In this document: in pieces, positions 41,189 through 50,709 of the stretch
How positions within the stretch are numbered: position 1 is the stretch's first letter
How the letters are laid out: every line of letters begins with the position of its first letter
NCBI GenBank assembly: GCA_015501605.1
Contig: JADNRZ010000057.1
Span: 1 to 54,012, forward strand
Reading direction: 5' to 3'
Length of the DNA stretch: 54,012 nt
Source: Panaeolus papilionaceus
Taxonomy: Eukaryota; Basidiomycota; Agaricomycetes; Agaricales
Notes under the pieces: model-generated
What the model was told of the DNA's origin: nothing
The model's input: the letters and a program-made list of their open reading frames with translations, nothing else
Databases searched by the model: none
Program-made: the position numbers and the translations under genes

Positions 41189-43842
41189 AAATGAGTCAAA
41201 CCAGATCTAAGGACATTAGTGTATTTTCTCAGAATGTTTGTAAAAATTATGAACATATGAACTTGTTACTAGACCGTATGCAAACTGTTTACGATCTTTT
41301 ATTCATCCAAGAGCCCCCGTGGCGTGTGATTCGCACAGCGCCGTCCACCTCTAACAGGGAGGGCGACGATGTGGAAGGACCTCTGGTCCATCCCAACTGG
41401 TTGCTCTTCGCTGACGCGAAGAGCACCGATGGTCAACCCCCTTGTGTGATAATGTACGTGGCTCGCAGCCTCGTGCGGTATCGCCCTGCACTCCATCCGG
41501 ATATTGTTAAACACCGTGACATCCAACTACTCTCGCTCTTTGGGGAGCGGGAAGTCTTTAATTTCCTAAATGTCTACTCCGACAGTGGGGGAAGCGCTGG
41601 GGGGAGACTTCAACTGCTGCTCTCACGTCTGGGATCCAGACGTTGAAGGGCATAACTCCCGCACTGTCCAGATCCAGGAGATCGCGGCGGAGACAGGGTT
41701 GCTGTGGGCAGAACCGGTTAATCCGGGACCCACCCACATCCCCTTTCAGGCAGATATTTCACCTACGGTGATCGATCTCGTCTTTCTCAAGGCAGAGTTC
41801 TCTCTGTCCCACGCGCCGAAGCGCGACAGATCCTGGCAGGGTGTCAGCGATCACATCCCATTGGGATGCACTCTACCTTGCTCGGAGGAGCCTTCGGCTC
41901 CCCCTCGCAAGTCTATCAAGCCTAATTCGGACACGGAAAAGGCTTTCTTATCCGCGCTTCGCGCGGGGCTACAAGGCCTCGTCGGACGCGAGTTTGCACG
42001 TACTCCTGAGGGGGTGGAGGGTATGGCCTCGGCTATTGCTCTTTGCTTCCAAGAGGCATGGGATCACCATGCCACGGAGAAAAAAGTCGTCAAGCGATCA
42101 AAAGCTTGGTGGAATGATGAATGCGCGACCGCCCTTTCTGCCTTCCGGGCCAACCGGGGGAGAGAGGAATGGCGGGCCCTGCGGAGAGCTACTCGTAGCG
42201 CGAAGCGGGCTTTCTTCGATGCCGAAATCGAGAAGATCGCAGAAACCAACAAGCGCCCATGGGACCTAATGAATTGGGTTCAGAAGCGCAAGTTACCGCC
42301 GTCGGAGGCAATCCAGTATCGCGGACAACCGTGCCATACTGTTGACTCGCTGTGGGAGGGACTCCACGGCACATACAATTCAGCCACGGATCAGGAGTAT
42401 GACCTCTCGGTCCTGGATGAGCTTCCTTCTCTGCAGGAGAGGGAATGGGAGGTTTTCTCCGGACTGGAGCTGCGCGAAGCCCTAGTAGCGTGCTGCAGTC
42501 TCTCTGCGCCCGGTCCCGACCACATCACGTGGCGGTACCTGAAGAGAGTCATCGACCCTCTTCGTACAGCTGGCCAATGCCTGCCTGACGGCAGGCTATT
42601 GGCCCAGCCACTTTAAGGACTCCACTTCCGTCATCATTCCGAAACCGGGGAAGGCCTCCTACTCTACTCCAAAGTCGTTCAGGCCAATCGTGCTCTTGAA
42701 CACTCTTGGTAAACTCATCGAGAAACTCATCTCGACCCGCATTCAGTTTGAAGGCATCAAACTGGATATATTCCATCCGTGTCAGCTGGGGGGCGTCAAA
42801 CAGCGCTCAACAGAGGACGCGGGCCTTATCCTCACCCATATGGTCCGTGCGGGCTGGGCGAAGGGTCTGGTAACCAGCGTGGTGGCATTTGACATCGCGC
42901 AGTTCTTCCCGTCACTGAACCATGATGTTCTGATGGCTATACTGGCCAAGCAGGGTTTCCCTGGCAAGGTCCGGAGGTTCTTCGCCTCATATCTTGTAGG
43001 ACGCTCCACGTGCTATAGCTGGAACACCTTCACTTCTGAACCAATGCCTGCCGACGTGGGTGTGGGACAAGGCTCCGCCCTGTCCCCGGTTCTATCTGCT
43101 CTTTATATTGCTCCGATCATGAAGATCTTCGAGGCGCGCGCCCTAGCAGGCGCGCTGTCTTGTTACTTGTTGTCGTTTGTTGACGACGGCACTCTCATTT
43201 GCCAGGCCAAGAAATTGACCGACAATATCAGCGCCCTTCGGGCGGCGTACTCTATCATCTTCACCTTGTTCACTGCGCTGGCTCTTGTGCTGGAGCATGA
43301 CAAGTCAGAACTATTCCACTTCTCGCGCAGGCGGGATGGTGTCAATCCCCCCATTGACTTGGGGTACGCGCCCTATACGGGTGCTATGCCGTTAAAACCC
43401 AAACCTATCTGGAGGTACTTGGGTTTTTACTTTGACCACGGGCTCACCTTCAGGGAGCACGTACGCTACTACACCACAAAAGCACTCACCACGGTTAAGG
43501 CCATGGGGATGCTTGGTAATTCACTCCGGGGATTGTCCCCGGTCCAACGTCGGCTTCTGTACCGCACATGCGTTCTTCCGATCGCCACGTACGGACATAG
43601 ACTATGGTTCTTCAGAGGCTCCTGTAACAAGGAACTCCTGAAAATGTTCAACGGGATGCAGCGTAAGGCTGCCCTATGGATCACAGGTGCGTTTGAGACC
43701 ACCCCCGTAGGTAGAGCGGAGGCCCTGGCAGGCCTCCTTCCAATCCCTCTACTCCTTCGTCGTCTGACTGACCGCTCCACCTGGCGCGTCGGGACGCTCA
43801 CGTCCAGTCACCCCCTTCGGGGTTCCTGGACGAACAGAACTC

Positions 43843-43863
43843 GCATGCAGCTCCGCTGCATGC
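43843..43863 (+). other. LINE-A ORF2 hairpin, 9 bp
   Basis: GCATGCAGC pairs with GCTGCATGC around a 3-nt loop. Present in A1 (8 bp), A7 and A13. It is missing from A9, where a 44-nt deletion removes it. Confidence 0.8.
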
Positions 43864-44051
43864 TCGTTCCTTTGCCCGTATGTCCGAGTCCGAAAGGGCG
43901 AAGACCTCTGGGGCCGTCATGGAGATCATCGCGAGACTCCCCCAACTGACTGAACCCATCGAGCTTTTGCCCGATGAATCCAGGCCTGGCAATCGACTCA
44001 CTGAACGCTTCCCTCATCAGGTTGACGTCAATGAGACTCTCCCGCCCCCGC

Positions 44052-44080
44052 CCACTCCCCCGCCTGACGGCGGGGAGTGG
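44052..44080 (+). other. LINE-A ORF2 hairpin, 12 bp with one bulge
   Basis: CCACTCCCCCGCC pairs with GGCGGGGAGTGG around TGAC, with one bulged C. At the same codons A1 (4400-4430) has a different 6-bp hairpin (CGCCGC/GCGGCG). Confidence 0.75.
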
Positions 44081-45436
44081 CCGTCAAGGGCGGATCAGCT
44101 GGTCCAACTTATGGCTGAGGCCGCAGATACTCCCGGGTCGTTTGTGGCAGCTGGCGATGCATCAGTTCCACGTTACGACCACTTCCAGGCCGCAGTAAGT
44201 GCACTTGTGTATGCTGTGGACCCTGTGGAAGGTCTTGAGCCATCGGTCAATGACCCATGGCGCACCCGCCGCCCAGCGGGACGCTCTACTTCCGTCTCGG
44301 CGGAACTCGCTGCTATACGGCTCGCCTTGTGCAAGGCTATTACCTTCCCAAGGTGCGAGCGCGTGTATGTATTCTCGGATTGCATGCCTGCCATCAGGTT
44401 AGCAACCGACTGCACGGAGCATGGTGGGCAGGAACACAGCCTGGCCATCGTGCGCGCTCTTGCTGCTTGGCTGCCCGCGGCAGCCAACCGGCGCGTACTT
44501 TTCGTACACGTCCCCTCCCAGCTTCGCTGGGGTCCGCAGGGGATCGCTCACGAGATGGTCACATCTCTACCCGGTGTTCGTGTGGGGGCACGCCCCCTCA
44601 CGACGCTAGATTGGCTTCGCGACTTTGCAGATCGCGAGGCACTTCAACTCTGGGAAGCAAAGTTCTCGATGTATCATACCGAGGCAGGCACTTTATGCCC
44701 CTCCACGACAAGCACGACCGTCTACTCAAGCCCACCACGAAGAAGGGTGGGTCTTGGTTATCTGCGTTCGAGGCCGGCCACCGTCCTTGACTGCACGCGC
44801 AGTTCGTTGTATTACGGGCCACGCTCCCATCGGTGAATACTATCACCGTATGCAATTCAATCTCCCGCTCCTCGTTGCGCTTGCGGGCGCTTCGGGACGC
44901 GCTCTCACATCTTGTGCTCCTGTCGGAAGTACAAGCACTATGCGGGCACCCATGGGATACATGGGAGCTCTATAAATACTGAACGCGAACCCGCTCGCGT
45001 TCTCCTTTGCCGCGATACGCCCTTCCCGCCCGCGGGAGGAGGAGGGCGTCGGATAAGTTACTGAGGTGGGGTGGTTGTTGGGGTCCCGAACATTCAGGAG
45101 GCCGAGACGATGGCCCGTCCCCCAAGCGGTCCTTAATTGGATGCCAGCGACGGGGCCCTTGCGTGCTGGAAGCTTCGGCGCTATAACCAGTGGTTGGGGA
45201 GTGCACTTCGGTGTGTATGCGGGATAGAGTTTAGCCGCCTGGTGCCCGTCCAGGGTAACCAAGGGCTTCGCGTAGTAGGCGCCCCTTCGGGGCACCACCA
45301 CTTCTGTTCGACAACCGGTCGAGGGCGTTAACCTGACGACGCTCGGTTGATCACTTTGGACTGCCGCCTTCTTCGGAGGGAGAGGCTTATTTGCCGCGCA
45401 ATCGGCTTTGATATCTTGCCCCACGTACTTTGCTCG

Positions 45437-45597
45437 CGCTTCGCGCTCGCATTAGTTTAGTCTGCCGTGTATATACCCAACTTAATTGGGGAGTGGTCAT
45501 TCTGGTAGTTAGCTACTCGTTTGTATTTACTGTGATCCGACCGGACTGCCAGCCGCGCACCGGTATATAAATTGTTGAACCAAAAAAAAAAAAAAAA
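45437..45597 (+). promoter_or_regulatory. LINE-A 3'-terminal recognition region
   Basis: The last ~130 nt hold GGTATATACC-like and CCCAACTTAATTGGG inverted repeats, the block GATCCGACCGGACTGCCAG and the end CCGGTATATAAATTGTTGAACC before poly(A). These blocks are kept in all twelve LINE-A 3' ends here. The final ~50 nt is also kept in LINE-B (22399-22440, complement). Likely the RNA site bound by the element's RT; inference from conservation. Confidence 0.6.
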
Positions 45598-45653
45598 CAC
45601 ACAAGCAACAGAAATGCAGAAACAACAAAAAAAGAAACAAGCAAAACGCAAAA
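45598..45653 (+). other. A-rich 56-nt filler after the A11 tail
   Basis: Purine/C sequence with AAACAACAAAAAAAGAAACAAG-like content that matches neither LINE-A nor the LINE-B ORF1 known from 5995-6083. Possibly an irregular tail extension or a filler added during insertion. Confidence 0.5.
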
Positions 45654-46448
45654 ATCCTTTCAGTGGAACGAGTCACTTCTGGATACGCGCTACACACAGC
45701 TGGCGTTCCAGGCGATAACAAGCTGTCCAGCGTTGCTATGACGTTCAGAGACCTCCTTCATGACACTGCCCACCCCAGACCTGAGATTGGGCTCCCCACC
45801 TCGACGTCGTATCTCAGGATACTCGATGTTCCGTTCTACAGCGATTTCAACGCAAAAGTCGCCACAACTGCCACAGACATCGATACAGCTGTTCGCAGCT
45901 GCGCCTTGTTCACCAATGTTACGATGGTCTCCCGCTATCGTATCAATCGCACCACACCTAACAGCTCAACTGCTACGGTGTACTTCTCGATTGCCGACTC
46001 CCAGTCCGGCGCACGCGCTTGTTCTCTTGCTAACCAAAGCATGATGATCCTTGGTCGACACTGCTCCATTCGCACGTCGCTCCCTCGCACTGGTACTCCG
46101 TTATGCCGTCGATGCTATCGGTTTGGCCACTCTACAGATCGCTGCAGGAACCTCACCTATGTCTGCCCCATCTGCCACGGCCCTCACGACGAGGCTGTTC
46201 ATCGCGAGATGTGCAAGCCCTGTAAGAATGGCTTCCCCAAAGCGGATCCACCCATCGATCCCACTCCTGCTCACGAGGCGTGCACTCACGTCTCTCGTTG
46301 TCTCAACTGCCGCGGCAATCATGCTGCAAACTCTCGTCAATGCCCCTTCTGGAAGCACCGTTTCAATGGTGACTGGATCGCGGCCCGTTATGCTGAGGCG
46401 CGCCCTGCTAAGGCGCAGCGCCCTATATGCCCTCTAACACACCACTGA
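45654..46448 (+). pseudogene. LINE-B plus copy: ORF1 C-terminus (part 3 of 3)
   Basis: Open from SVERVTSGYALHTAG to TGA at 46446-46448. Carries three knuckles: CRRCYRFGHSTDRC, CPICHGPHDEAVH and CLNCRGNHAANSRQC, the same series as LINE-A ORF1. About 200 nt of ORF1 preceding it is missing at the A11 insertion. RNA-binding protein of the element. Confidence 0.85.
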
Positions 46449-46455
46449 CTGCGCA

Positions 46456-48097
46456 ATGAAGGGGACGAACAATCATTGCAAAGCGGAGAGTGTCGTTAGA
46501 ATCATGTCCCACAACGTTAACTGCAACTACGAGTGGGTTGCAATTATGCTTGAACAGTTGATTGAAGAATTCGATGTTCTATTTATTCAAGAACCTCCAT
46601 GGAAAGAAATTCGTATCGCTCCTTCGGCCTCGTCGCGTGAGGGAGAGAAAGTCGTCGGTCCACCTCTGCATCCGTCCTGGGATCTAGTGGTGCGCCCTCC
46701 TCCCCAGGGAGATCAAGCGCCCCGGGTGTTGGCTTATGTCTCCACCAGGCTTCGCAAATATCGCCCCTCTCTCCGCCGTGACCTTGTTGATCATCGCGAC
46801 ATTATGCTCCTCTCTCTGTACTCTGCAGGGCAGTGCCTCAACTTCATTAACATCTATTCTGACAAGGACCACACTGCTATCTTTTATTTAAAGTCGCTTC
46901 CATCGCTTCCCCCTTGTGTATACATGGGCGGAGATCTCAACTGTCGCTCGTCGGTCTGGGACCCGAATTACAGATATCATCGCACCGACGCCATCGCTCT
47001 CATGGATGTCTGCGCCGACATGGGGCTAGATTGGGCAGAGCCGACCAATCATGGCCCAACTCACATCTCCTACAACCGTGATCTGGCTGACACAGTCATT
47101 GATCTTGTCTTCCTGGAAATGGCAGAGGTGTTGCATCAACCACCAATGCTAGTCCACAGCATGCAAGGGCGCTCTGATCATATCCCGATCTCGAGCATTG
47201 TTGTTATCGTTCCTGGCGCTGCTGGCGCGCCTAGGATGACGATCAAAGCTGGGAGCGAGGAGGAGGAAGAGTTCCTGGCCAACATCATTCGCCGCATGCA
47301 GGGGGTGCAAAGCGGTGAGCTTCATTCAGCCGGTGACGTTGAGGCCAGAGCGCAAGCAATGGCTGAGGCGATTGCTAAAGCATGGGATGACCATGCAACT
47401 GAGGCTGTCATTACGCGACGCTCTCAACCATGGTGGAACGATGAGTGCTCCGAACTGCTTGACCAATTCCGCACCTCCAGAGATGATCTGGACTGGCGCC
47501 TCTTCCGCTCTGCCACTAAGGCGGCCAAACGCGACTTCTTCGACGAACGAATCAAGGAGGTTGCAGAAACCAACAAGCGCCCTTGGGACCTCATGGAGTG
47601 GGTCAAACAGCGCAAGTTGCCGCCATGCGAAGCTATCCGGTACAACAACCAGCCTTGCAACGAACTGAGCGATCTCTGGGACGCTTTACATGGGACGTAC
47701 AATGCTGCCTCTGGCAGAGCGTTTGATGCGTCCATTCTCGACGAGCTGCCAGATGCGCCTGAGCGCGACTGGGTGGACTTTACTTGGGCGGAAATGTCTG
47801 ACGCACTCAAAGGGTGTTCCAACAACTCTGCTCCTGGCCCCAACCACATCAAGTGGGGGCACCTCAAACGGATCACTGGAGACTCGCACATCGTGGATCT
47901 CCTGTTGGAGCTGGCAAATGGATGCTTCGCGTTCGGCTGTTGGCCTCAGCACTTCAAGGAGTCTATGTCGGTTATCATTCCCAAGCCGAACAAGCCCAGC
48001 TACTCTACCCCCGAAGCGTACCGGCCAATTGTGCTGTTGAACACACTGGGGAAACTTTTCGAGAAGATGATCTCCAACCGTATCCAGTTCGAGTCCA
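46456..48097 (+). pseudogene. LINE-B ORF2, 5' half (endonuclease and early RT)
   Basis: ATG at 46456, 7 nt after the ORF1 stop. Intact for about 547 codons. APE-type endonuclease (residues ~17-255): MSHNVNCNY, VLFIQEPPW, YMGGDLNCRSSVWDP, QGRSDHIPIS. Then the linker and RT start (APGPNHIKWGHLKR, YRPIVLLNTLGKLFEKMI), cut at 48097 by the T run of A12 before motif A. The endonuclease nicks target DNA; without the RT this copy cannot act. Compared with LINE-A it shows few long hairpins. Confidence 0.9.
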
Positions 48098-48528
48098 TTT
48101 TTTTTTTTTTTTTTGGTTCAACAATTTATATACCGGTGCGCGGCTGGCAGTCCGGTCGGTTCACAGTAAATACAAACGAGTAGCTAACTACCAGAATGAC
48201 CACTCCCCAATTAAGTTGGGTATATACCACGGCAGACGAAACTACTGCGAGCGCGAAGCGCGAGCAAAGTACGTGGGGCAAGATATCAAGGCCGATTGCG
48301 CGGCAAATAAGCCTCTCCCTCCGAGGAAGGCGGCAGTCCAAAGTGATCAACCGAGCGTCGTCAGGTTAACGCCCTCGACCCAGTTGTCGAACAGAAGTGG
48401 TGGTGCCCCGAAGGGGCGCCTACTACGCGAAGCCCTTGGTTACCCATGGACGGGCACCAGGCGGCTAAACTCTATCCCGCATACACACTGAAGTGTGCTC
48501 CCCGACCACTGGTTATAACGCCAGCGCT
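48098..48528 (-). mobile_element. LINE-A copy A12, 3' UTR fragment in LINE-B
   Basis: 17-nt T run (48098-48114), LINE-A tail and most of the 3' UTR, including the GGTGCCCC/GGGGCGCC hairpin at 48402-48420. At about 48528 it meets the 5' end of A13, so its own 5' flank is hidden. Confidence 0.9.
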
Positions 48529-48607
48529 TCTTGACCCTGAACCACCACCTTCCTATTTGGGCTTACACTCAACAACTCGAATCTACAACTGCTAAACATC
48601 GAGCTCA

Positions 48608-50707
48608 ATGTCAAAGGAGGGGACGCCTCGCGCGTCCAGTTCGTTAGGAGGGCAACGGCCTACAAGCCCTGTCTTCCACCCACAAATCACATCATCGGCA
48701 CTATCGTTGCCACCAGCAGGGGGAGGCTCAGCGCCTTCTTCAGATCTTGGGGGGTATTCCGCCCCCGGGGCTCGTTCTTCGTCCCCTACACCAACAGCAC
48801 GCTCCGCTCCCCCCAAGGGTGAGGCGAAGAAGCGTTACACCACCCCCATTCCCGGAGGAAATCAATCGGATCGTCGCAGCGAAGGAGGAGGGAGCTGGAC
48901 AACCGTCGCCAGGAAGAGCAGACGTTCTGCTGCTTCCCAACAATCTTACTCGAGGCATTCGTCGGTTCCCTTCGAAGCGGCTGGTACGAAGGAGGAGGCC
49001 AGTGGGGATCTGAAGGCTGCTATTCGCAGTGTGAGGGAGATACGGCATTGGATGGAGAACGGTGCCAACCCGTCCGTATTCGCTAACCAAGCGGATACAA
49101 ACCTCTTCGCCCACGAGCTTCTCGAGCTCGTCGAGCGAGTGTCCAGGTCTACCTGGGCAGCAGTTCAGCCCACCGGCGAGCAAGGCGCGCTGGTGGATGC
49201 CCTATTCGATGTCCTCAACGAGTCCTATGACAAAGTTGAAGGAGACATCACAATCAGGCAGCCCCTCGTTGAGGGCTCGCTCCCCCCCTCCAGCCCACCT
49301 CCCGAGATGGAGATGGACGAGGAGTACGATGCAGAGGTGCAGCAGGCCATCGCCGCCGACCTCGACACAACCCCACAAGTCCAAGGCACTGCGCACGGAC
49401 CACCCGTGGGAGACCCGGCCTCCACTACCCGAAAGTCGTCGTCTTTCGGAAAGCGGAAGGCCGCGGGATCCGTCCCGACATCCTCCGCTCCTGTCGCACC
49501 CGAAGATACGGAAATGACAGGAACGGCCCCAAAGAAACCGAAAGTGCCCGTAGCCGGGACCTTTCGGAGGCCCTCCGGGCCTCCCCCTCAAGTGAACCGT
49601 CAGACGAAACCCAAACCGTCTTTCGCTGCGGTCGCTAAGCGCTCAACCGTCCCTGGTTGGAAAGCGCCACAGCCGGGCATGTCCAATGCTTGTGCACAAT
49701 TCCCGCCCCAGGCCTACCCGTCCCAGGTAGCCGGGCCTTCGACGAGCAGAGGCAAACCCAAGAATGCCTCTACTCCGTCTTATGTTGTTAAGGGCCCGTC
49801 GCGTCGACAGGTCCTCATCACTTTCACGGCGCGATCTCTACCTCCGGTAGACATCGAGCGCCTATATCAGGAGGTGAATACGGTACTAGCTCGCGCTGGC
49901 GCCGTTATTCGCGCTCTCTCGTGCGGCCCCGCGTTCAACGGGTACACCGTCGAGACCACTCACGTCGCATCGGAGAGGGACATTGCCCTCATCCGGTCCG
50001 TCGCGAAGAAATTCTTCCCGGAGACGCAAGGGCCGCTCTCCCCGCAGGTTACTCTGCCCGCCTCGACGTCGTACCTTAAGATGGTCGACGTCCCGGTATT
50101 TTCCTCCCTGACAACTGGCGTCAGGATCACCGAAGAGGACGTGAAACGCGCGATTTCCGCGTCGCCCCTCATGTCCTCCTTCGCTTTGCGCACTAAACCG
50201 CGCATTATTCGCAATTCCAAGATGGCCGCCACCGCGACCGTCTATTTCGATCTATGGGATACCCAGCAGGGTGCCCGAGCGAAGACGCTCATCGGGAGGT
50301 CCATAATGATTTGTGGGCACTCTTGTTCTATCCAGGCGGCTTCGGCCAACCGTGGTGTCCCCTGTTGCCCTAAGTGCTTCAGGTGGGGCCACGACATTAA
50401 GCACTGTCGGGCTCGAGGCCAGACGTGCCCTATCTGCGGTGGGCCCCACACTAGGGACCAGCACCGTTCACTCGCGGGGTGTTGCCGAGGCAACCCCAAC
50501 TCTAACCCTCCCGTTCCCCCGACTCCGTCGGGGGAGGCGTGTCCTCATCGGTTCCCTTGCGTCAACTGCAAAGGAGACCACGCGGCGGATGCCCGCAATT
50601 GCCCGTTCTGGCGTAACCGGTTCGATGAGAACTGGTATGTTAGGGTGTATGCTAAGGTGAGTAGCCGACATGGCACTGCACCAAAAATCTCACACAATCG
50701 TTCTTAG
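48608..50707 (+). CDS. LINE-A ORF1 protein, intact, 699 aa (A13)
   Basis: The best ORF1 in the window. Ser/Pro/Ala-rich N-terminus (1-120), helical region (about 135-190: GDLKAAIRSVREIRHWM, LLELVERVSRSTW), acidic patch EMEMDEEYDAEVQQAIAADL, NLS-like PKKPKVP near 308, then a globular region (about 390-540: RRQVLITFTARSLPPVDIERL). Three zinc knuckles follow: CPKCFRWGHDIKHC (~587), CPICGGPHTRDQH (~607) and CVNCKGDHAADARNC (~651). Such proteins bind LINE RNA and form the transposition particle; the NLS suggests nuclear entry. TAG is followed by AA and the ORF2 ATG, suggesting coupled re-initiation. Confidence 0.9.
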   Translation: MSKEGTPRASSSLGGQRPTSPVFHPQITSSALSLPPAGGGSAPSSDLGGYSAPGARSSSPTPTARSAPPKGEAKKRYTTPIPGGNQSDRRSEGGGSWTTVARKSRRSAASQQSYSRHSSVPFEAAGTKEEASGDLKAAIRSVREIRHWMENGANPSVFANQADTNLFAHELLELVERVSRSTWAAVQPTGEQGALVDALFDVLNESYDKVEGDITIRQPLVEGSLPPSSPPPEMEMDEEYDAEVQQAIAADLDTTPQVQGTAHGPPVGDPASTTRKSSSFGKRKAAGSVPTSSAPVAPEDTEMTGTAPKKPKVPVAGTFRRPSGPPPQVNRQTKPKPSFAAVAKRSTVPGWKAPQPGMSNACAQFPPQAYPSQVAGPSTSRGKPKNASTPSYVVKGPSRRQVLITFTARSLPPVDIERLYQEVNTVLARAGAVIRALSCGPAFNGYTVETTHVASERDIALIRSVAKKFFPETQGPLSPQVTLPASTSYLKMVDVPVFSSLTTGVRITEEDVKRAISASPLMSSFALRTKPRIIRNSKMAATATVYFDLWDTQQGARAKTLIGRSIMICGHSCSIQAASANRGVPCCPKCFRWGHDIKHCRARGQTCPICGGPHTRDQHRSLAGCCRGNPNSNPPVPPTPSGEACPHRFPCVNCKGDHAADARNCPFWRNRFDENWYVRVYAKVSSRHGTAPKISHNRS

Positions 50708-50709
50708 AA

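Larger units (their letters stand above)
41191..45054 (+). pseudogene. LINE-A ORF2, A11, almost complete but frameshifted
   Basis: ATG at 41191, 2 nt after the ORF1 stop. Endonuclease, RT (VVAFDIAQFFPSL, VGQGSALSP, FVDDG) and RNase H (DASVPRYDHF, FSDCMPAIRL) are all recognisable. Two deletions break the frame: 50 nt at about 41598 and 17 nt at 42555, both at hairpins. Single-base losses follow from 43820 and 44668 on. The family stop would lie near 45054. Confidence 0.9.
39003..45597 (+). mobile_element. LINE-A copy A11, full length
   Basis: Starts CGCTTCTTGACCCTGAACC and ends in a 16-nt A run (45582-45597). About 6.6 kb, interrupting LINE-B ORF1. Possible short duplication ACACAC on both sides, ambiguous because of the A run. 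ORFs carry small deletions; 44660-45470 has an unusual cluster of single-base losses. Confidence 0.9.
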
